Of a stretch of DNA of 64,000 nucleotides, positions 9,313 through 18,800 are shown in pieces. The first letter of the stretch is position 1. Every line of letters begins with the position of its first letter. Under the pieces are notes generated by a model. The model saw only the letters and a program-made list of their open reading frames with translations, was not told the origin of the DNA and searched no databases. This DNA comes from JABHGY01 sp964525185 (GTDB taxonomy: Bacteria; Fidelibacterota; Marinisomatia; Marinisomatales; UBA1611): NCBI GenBank assembly GCA_964525185.1, contig CAZGFQ010000001.1:1-64000 (forward strand), read 5' to 3'. The position numbers and the translations under genes were made by a program.

Positions 9313-10416
9313 ATGTCAGTATTTACATCAATGGAATCAAAGGATCACGAGCAGGTTGCCTTTTTTCAGGATTCAGATACAGGATTAAAAGCGATTGTAG
9401 CGATTCATGATACAACCATTGGGCCCGCACTTGGTGGATGTCGAATGTGGCCTTATGAATCTGAAGGGGATGCATTAAAAGATGTATTACGATTATCTCG
9501 AGGTATGAGCTATAAAGCAGCCATTGCAAATTTGAATTTGGGTGGAGGAAAATCAGTGATTATCGGGAATTCAAAAACAGAGAAAAGTGAAACTTTATTT
9601 CGTTCCTTTGGGCGGTTTGTTGAAGGCCTTAATGGACGATACATTACAGCAGAAGATGTAGGAACCAGTGTAAAGGATATGGAATGGGTTCGAATGGAAA
9701 CTCAATATGTTACAGGGATTTCTCGTGCATTAGGTGGGTCTGGAGATCCATCACCTGTGACAGCTCAAGGCGTATTTGTTGGCATTAAAGCTTCCGTAAA
9801 AAAGCAACTTGGAAAAGATAGTCTTGCTGGTTTAAAAGTGGGGGTACAAGGCTTAGGGCATGTGGGTTATTATTTATGTAAATATCTTCATGATGCAGGT
9901 GCTAAACTAGTCGTTGCTGATTTGTATGATCCTTCAATTAAGCGTGTCGTAGATGAATTTAATGCAGATGTAGTTGGCGTAGATGATATTTATGAAGCCG
10001 ATGTAGACATTTATGCTCCGTGTGCATTAGGGGCGACGCTCAATGATGAAACAATCCCTCGATTAAAGGCTTCTATTGTAGCAGGAGCTGCAAATAATCA
10101 ATTGGAGAATGAATCAGTTCATGATGAAATGGTTCGTGAAAAAGGTATTTTATATGCTCCAGATTATGCAATTAATGCAGGTGGGCTCATCAATGTTGCC
10201 AATGAAATTGATGGGTACAACCGTGAACGTGCCTTCTCACAAGCAGAAGGGATTTATGATACATTATTAACCATATTTAATTTAGCAGAAAAAGAAAACA
10301 TTGGAAATCAAGCAGCTGCCGCGAAAGTAGCAGAGCGGCGGATGGCAGAAGTAGCTAAATTAAAAAATATTTATCTCACACGTAAAAACGTGATGGGGAA
10401 AAGGGATCAATCTTAG
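9313..10416 (+). CDS. Leucine/Glu/Phe/Val dehydrogenase family enzyme
   Basis: NAD-dependent oxidative deamination of an amino acid, most likely branched-chain, to the 2-oxo acid. The 367-residue protein has the glycine-rich GPALGGCRMWPY and catalytic-lysine region RGMSYKAAIANLNLGGGKSV, then a Rossmann fold GVQGLGHVGYYL (around residue 175). Length matches leucine dehydrogenase rather than the longer glutamate dehydrogenase. An AAGGAG site precedes the ATG by 7 bp. Its place after acyl-CoA dehydrogenase and thiolase supports Leu/Val/Ile degradation. Confidence 0.9.
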   Translation: MSVFTSMESKDHEQVAFFQDSDTGLKAIVAIHDTTIGPALGGCRMWPYESEGDALKDVLRLSRGMSYKAAIANLNLGGGKSVIIGNSKTEKSETLFRSFGRFVEGLNGRYITAEDVGTSVKDMEWVRMETQYVTGISRALGGSGDPSPVTAQGVFVGIKASVKKQLGKDSLAGLKVGVQGLGHVGYYLCKYLHDAGAKLVVADLYDPSIKRVVDEFNADVVGVDDIYEADVDIYAPCALGATLNDETIPRLKASIVAGAANNQLENESVHDEMVREKGILYAPDYAINAGGLINVANEIDGYNRERAFSQAEGIYDTLLTIFNLAEKENIGNQAAAAKVAERRMAEVAKLKNIYLTRKNVMGKRDQS

Positions 10417-10857
10417 GTGCATCCAAATAGACTTGCACGTGAATGCGTGCTTAAAGCATTATATGCCTGTGAAATATCACAGGATCCACCAGAACATGTA
10501 TTAATGTCTACATTAAAGTCATTCTCGGGTCAAAAGGATTTGAATATAAATTTTGTAAAAGAGTTATTTACACGAGTTTATGAGAATAAAAATTGGGCTG
10601 ATAAACATATTGAAAAATACCTTCAAAACTGGGAATTTGGCCGGGTCGCAATGGTGGATAGACTCTTATTACGTATGGGAGTTTGTGAAATTGTATTTTT
10701 AGAAGAAGTTCCACCAAAAGTATCCATTAGTGAAGCGGTAGAAATTGCAAAAGTATATAGCACGGGCGATAGCTCCGGTTTTGTAAATGGAATTTTAGAC
10801 GCTGTATATAAAGAATATCTTAAGAACGAAGATAAAAAAAAGAAAGATGACGAATAA
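10417..10857 (+). CDS. nusB: Transcription antitermination factor NusB
   Basis: NusB binds boxA RNA with NusE and supports antitermination of rRNA operons. The 146-residue protein shows the family start RLARECVLKALYACEIS and the conserved C-terminal block PPKVSISEAVEIAKVYS followed by SSGFVNGILDAVYKE. It begins with GTG immediately after the TAG of the preceding gene and ends directly before the secA ATG, so it is transcribed within the catabolic run. The acidic/basic tail DKKKKDDE is ordinary. Confidence 0.94.
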   Translation: MHPNRLARECVLKALYACEISQDPPEHVLMSTLKSFSGQKDLNINFVKELFTRVYENKNWADKHIEKYLQNWEFGRVAMVDRLLLRMGVCEIVFLEEVPPKVSISEAVEIAKVYSTGDSSGFVNGILDAVYKEYLKNEDKKKKDDE

Positions 10858-13800
10858 ATGCTCAAGAAGTTTTTTGGGACAAAATCCGATCGAGAAATAA
10901 AAAAATTGTATCCACTGGTTGGTGAAATCAACCAAATATTCGCCACATTAGAAAATAATTCTGACGATGATCTAATTACTAGGGTCGCAGAATTGCGTGA
11001 AGGCGTTATTCAGAAGAGACAATCTAAAAAAGATGAACTTCCAGAATCTATGGATAAGGAAGAACGGGCTAAAGCCATTTTAGCTGCAGAACAAGGTCAG
11101 TTAAATGCAATTATGCCTGAGGCATTTGCTATAGTAAAAGAAACATGTCGAAGAATGGTTGGCTATTCTTGGCGAATGTTGGGAAATGAAGTCACTTGGG
11201 ATATGGTCCCTTATGATGTGCAGTTGGTGGGTGCTATTATTTTACATAATGGAAAAGTGGCTGAAATGAAAACGGGTGAAGGAAAAACGCTTGTTGCTAC
11301 AATGCCTATTTTTCTAAATGCTCTTACAGGACGAGGCGTTCATGTTGTCACCGTAAATGATTATTTGGCAAAGCGTGACTCTGAATGGATGGGGGAAGTA
11401 TATAAACGATTAGGGCTAACCGTTGGCGCAATTCTTAATACTATGAATAATGAACAGCGTCGAGAAATGTATCAATGTGATATTACATATGGTACTAACA
11501 ATGAATTTGGATTTGATTATTTAAGAGACAATATGGCTCACTCTCCAGATAATCAAGTACAACGAGGTCATGCATTTGCTATAGTGGATGAGGTTGATAG
11601 TGTATTAATCGACGAAGCACGGACACCTTTAATTATTTCTGGACAAATTGATGCACCTGTGGATACAACTTTCCAGGAACTTCGCCCTGATGTGCAAAAA
11701 TTAGTCAAAAGACAATCTGTCTTAGTGACAGAGTTAGTAAGAGAAGCCCAAAAATATTTAGATGATGATAATGAAGATGAAGCTGGCTTAAAATTATTAC
11801 AAGCACAACGTGGAATGCCTAAACATCCAAAAGTCATGAAAATATTCCAAGAGTCCGGAATGATAAAATTGGCTCATGATATTGAATCTAATTTCATACG
11901 TGATAAAAAAATGCACGAAGTGGATGAAGATTTATATTTCTCAATCGATGAAAAATCTCATATTATTGATATAACAGATAAAGGTAGAATTTTTCTTGCC
12001 CCAGACAATCCAGAAACATTTATTATTCCCGATTTAGGAGGTATGCTAACAGATATTGAACAAAATGATTCATTATCCCATTTAGAAGTTGAACAGAAAA
12101 AGGAAGAAGCACATCAATTACACGCAAGTCGAAGTGGGACCATTCATAATTTTAATCAGCTTCTTCGTGCATATACTATGTATGAAAAAGATGTTGAATA
12201 TGTAGTCGACCATGGAAAAGTATTAATTGTTGATGAATTTACTGGACGTGTTTTACCTGGAAGACGATATAGCGATGGATTACATCAAGCTCTTGAATCT
12301 AAAGAAAATGTATCAATTGAAAGAGAAACGCAAACATTAGCAACAATTACGATTCAGAATTATTTCCGTTTATATGATAAACTTTCAGGTATGACGGGGA
12401 CTGCAGAAACGGAATCTGAGGAATTTGGGTCCATTTACAAATTAGATGTTACCGTTATCCCGACTCATCGTCCAATTACGAGAGATGATAGAGATGATTT
12501 AGTCTTCAAAACGCGTCGAGAAAAATATAATGCTGTTATTGATGAACTAACAGAATGTTACCAAAGTGGACAGCCTGTATTAGTTGGAACAATTACGGTC
12601 GAAGTATCAGAATTATTATCCAGAATGCTTAAACGGAAAAAAATTCCACATAACGTATTAAATGCAAAACAGCATCAACATGAAGCTGATATTGTTTCTC
12701 GTGCGGGTCAACCTGGAGCTATAACCATAGCTACAAATATGGCAGGTCGTGGAACAGATATTAAACTAGGTAAAGGCGTTAAAGAATTAGGCGGGTTACA
12801 CATAATTGGTACGGAAAGACATGAATCAAGACGAATTGATTTGCAGTTACGAGGACGTGCTGGCCGTCAAGGTGATGCGGGCTCTTCGCGGTTTTATTTA
12901 TCTTTAGAAGATGATTTAATGCGGTTATTTGGGTCTGATCGTGTCGCAGCCATTATGGATCGAATGGGAGTAGAAGAAGGTGAAGTAATATCTGCGAAAA
13001 TGGTGACACGCGCTATATCAAATGCACAGAAAAAAGTTGAAACTCGTAATTATGGTGTCCGTAAACATTTGCTGGAATATGATGATGTAATGAATCAACA
13101 GCGTCAAGTTGTATATGATATTAGAAACATGGCTCTCGGTGGCGAAGATATGAGAGAAACTGTTCGGCAAAATATTGAAGAATATGTGTTGGATGAATTA
13201 GAGTCACAACCAGGAACGCCGGACACATGGGATTGGGATCGAATTAAGCAAAATTTTGCATCACATTTAATGGTTAATGCCGCTCCAGAGGTTATTCAAG
13301 AAAAAACGGGTAAAGATTTTCTCGCGATTGATGATGTTACAGATTATATACTGAGTGAGGCAGATGGCGTCTATACTGCTCGAGAATCATTACTCCCAGA
13401 AGATGTAATTCGCGGTTTTGAACGTTGGGTTATATTAAGAACCATTGATGAAAAGTGGAAAGATCACCTTTATGCAATGGATCAACTTAGGGAAGGAATT
13501 AATTTGAGGGCTTATGGCCAGAAAGATCCATTATTAGAATATAAATCTGAAGGGTTTAAACTTTTTCAAGAAATAATGGCTGATTTAAATAGTGAAACAG
13601 TGATGCGGTTATTCCGCACTCAAATTCAAGGGATGGAACAGCCCCAAATGGCTCCGCAGCAGCAAGTAAGAAATATGCAGACACAGCACCAAGATACAAC
13701 TGGAATGGGCTTTCTTGGTCAACCTGAACCTGGCAAACAACAAGTAAATGCGCCCCAGCAATCAAAAAAGGCTCCCATTGTAGCGGAAAATAAAATTGGA

Positions 13801-13905
13801 CGAAATGAAAAAATAAAAATGAAAGGTCCAAATGGGGATGTCGTAGAAATAAAACATAAAAAATTATCCCAATATATGAGTCGTGGGTATACACAAGTCT
13901 CCTAA
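10858..13905 (+). CDS. secA: Protein translocase motor ATPase SecA
   Basis: SecA drives preproteins through SecYEG. The 1015-residue protein holds Walker A MKTGEGKT, the DEVDSVLIDEARTPLIISG Walker B region, TGTAETE, NMAGRGTDIKLG and LQLRGRAGRQGDAGSSRFYL. An insert of roughly 80 residues after the first nucleotide-binding half (around 275-350) resembles the variable-domain insertion seen in Bacteroidetes/Chlorobi-group SecA. The usual C-terminal zinc-binding CxCxnCH tail is absent: the end instead reads MKGPNGDVVEIKHKKLSQYM and then a short tail. It begins directly after the nusB stop. Confidence 0.97.
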   Translation: MLKKFFGTKSDREIKKLYPLVGEINQIFATLENNSDDDLITRVAELREGVIQKRQSKKDELPESMDKEERAKAILAAEQGQLNAIMPEAFAIVKETCRRMVGYSWRMLGNEVTWDMVPYDVQLVGAIILHNGKVAEMKTGEGKTLVATMPIFLNALTGRGVHVVTVNDYLAKRDSEWMGEVYKRLGLTVGAILNTMNNEQRREMYQCDITYGTNNEFGFDYLRDNMAHSPDNQVQRGHAFAIVDEVDSVLIDEARTPLIISGQIDAPVDTTFQELRPDVQKLVKRQSVLVTELVREAQKYLDDDNEDEAGLKLLQAQRGMPKHPKVMKIFQESGMIKLAHDIESNFIRDKKMHEVDEDLYFSIDEKSHIIDITDKGRIFLAPDNPETFIIPDLGGMLTDIEQNDSLSHLEVEQKKEEAHQLHASRSGTIHNFNQLLRAYTMYEKDVEYVVDHGKVLIVDEFTGRVLPGRRYSDGLHQALESKENVSIERETQTLATITIQNYFRLYDKLSGMTGTAETESEEFGSIYKLDVTVIPTHRPITRDDRDDLVFKTRREKYNAVIDELTECYQSGQPVLVGTITVEVSELLSRMLKRKKIPHNVLNAKQHQHEADIVSRAGQPGAITIATNMAGRGTDIKLGKGVKELGGLHIIGTERHESRRIDLQLRGRAGRQGDAGSSRFYLSLEDDLMRLFGSDRVAAIMDRMGVEEGEVISAKMVTRAISNAQKKVETRNYGVRKHLLEYDDVMNQQRQVVYDIRNMALGGEDMRETVRQNIEEYVLDELESQPGTPDTWDWDRIKQNFASHLMVNAAPEVIQEKTGKDFLAIDDVTDYILSEADGVYTARESLLPEDVIRGFERWVILRTIDEKWKDHLYAMDQLREGINLRAYGQKDPLLEYKSEGFKLFQEIMADLNSETVMRLFRTQIQGMEQPQMAPQQQVRNMQTQHQDTTGMGFLGQPEPGKQQVNAPQQSKKAPIVAENKIGRNEKIKMKGPNGDVVEIKHKKLSQYMSRGYTQVS

Positions 13906-13910
13906 AATTT

Positions 13911-15098
13911 GTGGGGAAAAAAATAAAACAAGAATTTGAAACGCGTGCTATTCATGTAGGGAATGAATCCAATGAGCGGACTGGATCTGTTTCTCCCGCT
14001 ATTCATTTAACATCCACTTATGAACAGGATAGATTAGGACAGGACCGAGGATTTGATTATTCTCGAGCTATTAACCCAACTCGTCAGCGACTAGAATCTA
14101 ATATTGCTACATTGGAAGAAGGGGAATATGCGATTTCTTTTTCGAGTGGAATGGCTGCAACAACTGCTTTATTCCAAATATTAAAGCAAGGGGATCATGT
14201 TATTGTTTCAAGAAATGTCTATGGCGGTACCTATAGAGTTATAGACCAAGTTGTATCGAATCATGGCATAATATTTGACTTTGTAGATACTCGGAATATG
14301 CAAGAAATAGAATCTCATATTCGCTCAGAAACAAAATTATTATTTATAGAAACACCCACAAACCCATTACTTGAAATATCTGATATTTCGTCTATTTCTC
14401 AATTATGCAAAAAACATAAAATTATTATGGCCGTTGATAACACCTTTATGAGTCCCTACGGACAAAGGCCGCTATCACTTGGAGCAGACGTGGTTATGCA
14501 TAGTGGCACAAAACATATAGGCGGACATAGTGATATTATTAGTGGATTGTTAATTACTTCAAATAAAATATTAGCCGATAAACTTTATTTTATTCAAAAA
14601 GCGGTTGGAGCCATTCCTGCACCATTTGATTGTTGGCTATTATTAAGATCGACAAAAACACTCAGTCTTCGTGTTCAAAAGTCAGCACAGAATGCTATGG
14701 AAGTCGCAAAATGGTTATTGACACAACCTGTTGTAACGGAAGTTATTTATCCCGGTTTAACATCTCATCCCCAACATGAATTAGCAAAAATGCAACAAGT
14801 GACGCCTAATGGCGAACCTATATTTGGTAGTTTGATTTCTATTCGGTTAAAAGATGAAAAAACGCGTGATCGGTTTATTGAAAAATTAAAAATATTTACT
14901 TTTGCAGAAAGTTTAGGTGGTGTAGAAAGTCTCGCTTGTGTTCCATATGACATGACACATGGGGCTGTGCCAGTGGATATGAAGTTAAAAATGGGAATTA
15001 CTCCCACCCTTGTTCGATTATCTATTGGAATTGAAAATGTAACCGATTTAACACAAGATTTAAAGTTTGCACTTACGGAATTAATTGTGAGTGAATAA
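13911..15098 (+). CDS. Cys/Met metabolism PLP-dependent enzyme (cystathionine gamma-synthase/lyase type)
   Basis: This transsulfuration-family enzyme uses pyridoxal phosphate. The 395-residue protein starts at a GTG 5 bp after secA and shows the family hallmarks: FSSGMAATTA, the PLP-contacting YGGTYR, ETPTNPLLEISD, the aspartate in AVDNTF (Asp176) and the Schiff-base Lys201 in SGTKHIGGHSD. Motifs do not separate gamma-synthase, gamma-lyase and methionine gamma-lyase. It closes the plus-strand run. Confidence 0.9.
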   Translation: MGKKIKQEFETRAIHVGNESNERTGSVSPAIHLTSTYEQDRLGQDRGFDYSRAINPTRQRLESNIATLEEGEYAISFSSGMAATTALFQILKQGDHVIVSRNVYGGTYRVIDQVVSNHGIIFDFVDTRNMQEIESHIRSETKLLFIETPTNPLLEISDISSISQLCKKHKIIMAVDNTFMSPYGQRPLSLGADVVMHSGTKHIGGHSDIISGLLITSNKILADKLYFIQKAVGAIPAPFDCWLLLRSTKTLSLRVQKSAQNAMEVAKWLLTQPVVTEVIYPGLTSHPQHELAKMQQVTPNGEPIFGSLISIRLKDEKTRDRFIEKLKIFTFAESLGGVESLACVPYDMTHGAVPVDMKLKMGITPTLVRLSIGIENVTDLTQDLKFALTELIVSE

Positions 15099-15224
15099 TC
15101 GGTATAAAAGCGTTATTTTTAGTAGAAACCAAAATAATAATGAGACTGAACTTATATGGTATTTGGTTTATGAACCTGTTCAGTGAAAAAAATTAACTGT
15201 TGTACTCTGGATTTTGGAGGAAAT
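15099..15224 (+). promoter_or_regulatory. Leader region of T9SS cargo gene with inverted repeat
   Basis: The spacer contains ACTGAAC (15145-15151) and GTTCAGT (15178-15184), a perfect 7-bp inverted repeat, enclosing GGTTTATGAACC (15165-15176), a smaller stem. No T tract follows on the plus strand, so it looks more like a structured leader or operator than a terminator. A GGAGG ribosome site lies at 15216-15220, just before the chosen ATG. Confidence 0.4.
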
Positions 15225-18200
15225 ATGAGTTTAATGAAAATATTCAAACATTTTATTTATTTACCCATTTTGCTTATGCCATTAATGGCACAAGATGTAA
15301 CATTGGATTTGGGTGAAGTTGATGTGGACGGCTATACTGCAGATATTGTTGTACCCGTTTCTATGCAGAATGCAAATCATGCTATTGGAGGCATCCAATT
15401 TGATTTGAATGTTTCGCCATCTATGATAAGTATTTCAGGTGCATCACCCGCTGGTGGGTTGGATGGTTTTGCTGCCGATTATACTAATTTTGGTGATGGA
15501 GCTAGTCGCATAGTCATGTATAATCAATCAGCTCCAGAAGGGATTCCCGCTGGTGGAACAGGTGTTATTTTAAACCTTCATTTTGATGGGTCAGACGTTT
15601 TATCAGCTGTTTTAGATTTAGGTATAAACAGTATTATTGTAAGTGGTGTCGGTGGGGAAGTACTCTCTTCTTCAGGAACAGGTGGATCTATTACAATTGG
15701 TGATGTTGTTTATTTAAGTGCTACTCAAGCCACGGGAGATGTAGGAGAAATAGTTGAATTATCATTTAATTTAACAAATAGCGGAAATGTGGGTGGTGTT
15801 CAATTTGATTTATTCGATTCTCCTAATTATGTAGATGGTATTAATTTTAGTGCTACCGACAGAACTGCTGGGTTTAATATTGCTTTTTCTGAAATTGAAT
15901 CAGGTATTCGTGTACTTGTTTTTAGTGAGTCAAATGATGAAATATTGCCTGGTGATGGTGCCATTTTAACAGGACAATTTCAAATTCATGATGATGCCTA
16001 TGCGGATGAAGTTGGTCTTCATTATTCAAATGTATTAGTGACAGACGGTATTGGTGGAAGCTATTGGGTTGCTGCTGCCGATTCTGGCTCCATTACAGTT
16101 TATCCTGGATATATTGAAGAACCACACAATCTTGTGGCGCAATCTGGAATGGACCAACAAGTTGTATTGACTTGGGATGCACCCTATGGCCCAATCCCGC
16201 CAGAATTTATTGAAGATTTTGAAGGAGGTGATATTCCTGAAGATTGGGAAGTCATATCCAATGGGAATGGATGGTATGTCACTCAAGATGGTTCAAGCAA
16301 TTTTTGGACGATTCCATCTCATTCTTATTACGCAGTTTCAAACGATGATGGATTCAATGGAGAAGATACTCCAGATAATGATGGAAATGATTATCTTGTA
16401 TTACCACCCATAAATATGTCAGGCGCTGAAGAAGTTATTTTAAACTTTGCATCTTATTATGATGGAGCATATGGTGAACTTGCATCCATTGAAGTAAGTA
16501 CGGACGGTGTCAACTTTGAACCAGCCGGGTCTATTGATCCTTTGGCTGAATGGACAATGGCATCTGTAGATTTATCTTCCATGGCTGGTGAAGCAACCGT
16601 GTATGTCGCTTTCCATGCTGATGACGGTGGCTCATGGGCCTCAGGTTGGGGAGTAGATGATGTATTAATGACATTTACTAATGCGCGTGTTTCAAGTAAC
16701 ATACACTTTAATTTAACAGAATTGGGTGAATGGATGGTGACTTCAAACAAGGATGAAATAATAGCAACGTATCCAAGTGGTGTCCCCGCAAATTGGAAAT
16801 TTGATTTTGAAAATCCGCTTCCAACTGAATTTTCAAACAGGACTCCAGAAATCGACCAATACCGTGTTTTCAGATCTACGGGGGATGACCAAAACTTTTC
16901 TATGGTTGATGTGGTCGATGGAGACATTACAACCTATACTGATAATGATGTTGATAATGGGGTAACATATTATTACTACATAACAGCCATTTACCCATCT
17001 GGTGCAGAATCATTACCGACCAATACCGTTGCTGCTACTCCCGTAGAGTGGGTAGAACTAGCCATAAGTAGTGGAGCTGCATTATCAGGACAAACAGACA
17101 CACTGGATATTTTTGTAAATAATGAATCTGATATTAGTTTATTTTATTTCGAGATTCAGGATTACCCTGATGTCATTAATACGTATACCATTTTACCAAC
17201 AAACAGAACAAATGGTTGGAGTTTAGATGTTGTTGATTTACCCAGTGGTGCTATGGCGGTAACTGGTATTAGTTTAGGCGAACCATTATCGGTAGGAAGT
17301 GAATCAGTTTGTCAAGTAGTGGTCTATCCAGTTGCTGACGAAGAATTAACTTCAAGTCTAACATTTGTAAATGCAAGTATTCAGGATGTGAATTTTATTG
17401 AAATGAATTGGACATCAGAACCTGGTACTTTCGATGTAACAATTGAAACTCAATATTTGACGATTACAAATGGTCAAGGGTTACCAGGAGGTAATACAGA
17501 AATTTCTGTTATAATGGGAAATACTCAAGATGTATATGGTATTCAATTTGACTTAATTAATACACCACCATTATTAACCGGTGTTTCATTCGAAAGTTCA
17601 AATGCATTTGATTTTAGTTCATGGTCTATTAGCGGCGACCAAATTGGGAATTATTTTAGGATTCTTATGTATGATAATACATTACAGAATCCGATCCCTG
17701 CTGGTATTTATCATTTAGGGGAAGTGGTTTATAGCATTCATAGTGCAACACCGCTTGATCAAGTTCTGGACATATCAGTGAATAATATTACTATTTCTGA
17801 TGTGAATAATATTCCAATGCATACAGAATCCAATACATCAAATATTTATGTAGGTCAACCACCTGCATTATATAGTATTGAAAATGTATCTGGTCAATTG
17901 GCACCTGGAGGTACAGGCACATTTGAAATTCATTTGTTAAATCTTGAACCAGTTTATGTGACAGAATTTACTTTAATAGATATTCCAGATTATTTGAATA
18001 TTACGAATATCACTCCATTAGAACGGTTTGATAATGGCGTTGCTGATGGTAGTTCCGGTGAAACTGAAAATGGTAATTATTATTTCTTAGGGTATGAGTT
18101 TGGAAATGGAATTGTTGCTGGAGCAGGTCCAATTTTATCGTTTGATGTCACATTTCCGCAAAATATTCATACAAACTCATTATTATTTATGATTGAAAAT

Positions 18201-18581
18201 GCTTTTTCTGCAGATGCTGCTTTAAATGGTATCGTGTCTCATGCGACTGGATTTGGGCAATTTAGTGGTTACTTATCAAATGATGATATGGCTTCTACAC
18301 CCGAAGTTTTTGCTCTTCATGCGAATTATCCAAACCCATTTAATCCAACTACTATGATTGCTTATGATTTAGCAGAGCAATCAAATGTTAGTTTAGTTAT
18401 TTTTGATCTCATGGGACGTGAAGTAAAATCACTTGTCCAAATGAATCAATCCAGGGGTAGACAAATTGCTATATGGGATGCTCAGGATAACATGGGACAT
18501 CCTGTTAGTGCTGGTGTCTATATCTATCAGTTAAGAGCAGGAAAACATATGTTTACACGTAAAATGGTATTGATGAAATAA
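15225..18581 (+). CDS. Large secreted multidomain protein with T9SS sorting domain
   Basis: The start at 15225 is set by GGAGG four bases upstream; an in-frame GTG at 15183 lacks this. The 1118-residue protein has a signal peptide (MSLMKIFKHFIYLPILLMPL, then MAQ), two cohesin-like beta domains (about 25-310, with repeated GGIQFDL / GGVQFDL), a fibronectin type III segment split around a choice-of-anchor-J/MAM-like lectin fold (about 315-500), a second Fn3-like segment near 540-625, three further cohesin-like modules (about 630-1020) and a C-terminal T9SS type A sorting domain (NYPNPFNPTT, then GREVKSL and GVYIYQLRAG). It is probably exported by the type IX system and anchored or released at the surface, binding polymers or proteins. 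No catalytic domain is recognisable. Confidence 0.88.
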   Translation: MSLMKIFKHFIYLPILLMPLMAQDVTLDLGEVDVDGYTADIVVPVSMQNANHAIGGIQFDLNVSPSMISISGASPAGGLDGFAADYTNFGDGASRIVMYNQSAPEGIPAGGTGVILNLHFDGSDVLSAVLDLGINSIIVSGVGGEVLSSSGTGGSITIGDVVYLSATQATGDVGEIVELSFNLTNSGNVGGVQFDLFDSPNYVDGINFSATDRTAGFNIAFSEIESGIRVLVFSESNDEILPGDGAILTGQFQIHDDAYADEVGLHYSNVLVTDGIGGSYWVAAADSGSITVYPGYIEEPHNLVAQSGMDQQVVLTWDAPYGPIPPEFIEDFEGGDIPEDWEVISNGNGWYVTQDGSSNFWTIPSHSYYAVSNDDGFNGEDTPDNDGNDYLVLPPINMSGAEEVILNFASYYDGAYGELASIEVSTDGVNFEPAGSIDPLAEWTMASVDLSSMAGEATVYVAFHADDGGSWASGWGVDDVLMTFTNARVSSNIHFNLTELGEWMVTSNKDEIIATYPSGVPANWKFDFENPLPTEFSNRTPEIDQYRVFRSTGDDQNFSMVDVVDGDITTYTDNDVDNGVTYYYYITAIYPSGAESLPTNTVAATPVEWVELAISSGAALSGQTDTLDIFVNNESDISLFYFEIQDYPDVINTYTILPTNRTNGWSLDVVDLPSGAMAVTGISLGEPLSVGSESVCQVVVYPVADEELTSSLTFVNASIQDVNFIEMNWTSEPGTFDVTIETQYLTITNGQGLPGGNTEISVIMGNTQDVYGIQFDLINTPPLLTGVSFESSNAFDFSSWSISGDQIGNYFRILMYDNTLQNPIPAGIYHLGEVVYSIHSATPLDQVLDISVNNITISDVNNIPMHTESNTSNIYVGQPPALYSIENVSGQLAPGGTGTFEIHLLNLEPVYVTEFTLIDIPDYLNITNITPLERFDNGVADGSSGETENGNYYFLGYEFGNGIVAGAGPILSFDVTFPQNIHTNSLLFMIENAFSADAALNGIVSHATGFGQFSGYLSNDDMASTPEVFALHANYPNPFNPTTMIAYDLAEQSNVSLVIFDLMGREVKSLVQMNQSRGRQIAIWDAQDNMGHPVSAGVYIYQLRAGKHMFTRKMVLMK

Positions 18582-18603
18582 TTTAGAGGAATAAACCACG
18601 ATG

Positions 18604-18636
18604 AAAAAGGGCAGGGAAACCTGTCCTTTTTTTTTT
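18604..18636 (+). terminator. Rho-independent terminator of the T9SS cargo gene
   Basis: AAAGGGCAGG (18606-18615), a GAAA loop and CCTGTCCTTT form a 10-bp stem (one G-U pair), followed by a run of Ts up to 18636. It lies 23 bp after the stop. Confidence 0.9.
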
Positions 18637-18657
18637 AATTTCTCATATGATATTTAT

Positions 18658-18740
18658 GCCGCGGTGGTGGAATTGGTAGACACGCCAGATTTAGGATCTG
18701 GTGCACTTTGTGCGTGAAGGTTCGAGCCCTTTCCGCGGTA
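18658..18740 (+). tRNA. tRNA-Leu (anticodon UAG)
   Basis: An 83-nt class II tRNA. The acceptor arm GCCGCGG (18658-18664) pairs with CCGCGGT (18733-18739), with a terminal G-U, and A at 18740 is the Leu discriminator. The D arm GTGGAATTGGTAGACAC, the anticodon stem CCAGA/TCTGG with loop TTTAGGA (anticodon TAG), a long variable arm and a T arm with GGTTCGAGC are all present. CCA is not encoded (CAA follows). Confidence 0.97.
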
Positions 18741-18742
18741 CA

Positions 18743-18782
18743 AAAAAAGCCATAATTCTTTTGTGAGAATTATGGCTTTTTA
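18743..18782. terminator. Bidirectional terminator after tRNA-Leu
   Basis: AAAAGCCATAATTCT and AGAATTATGGCTTTT form a 15-bp perfect stem with a short TTTGTG loop, flanked by A and T runs on both sides. It can end the tRNA transcript on the plus strand and the oxidase operon arriving from the minus strand, whose last gene stops at 18801. Confidence 0.92.
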
Positions 18783-18800
18783 TTTAATAGAATATTGGTT

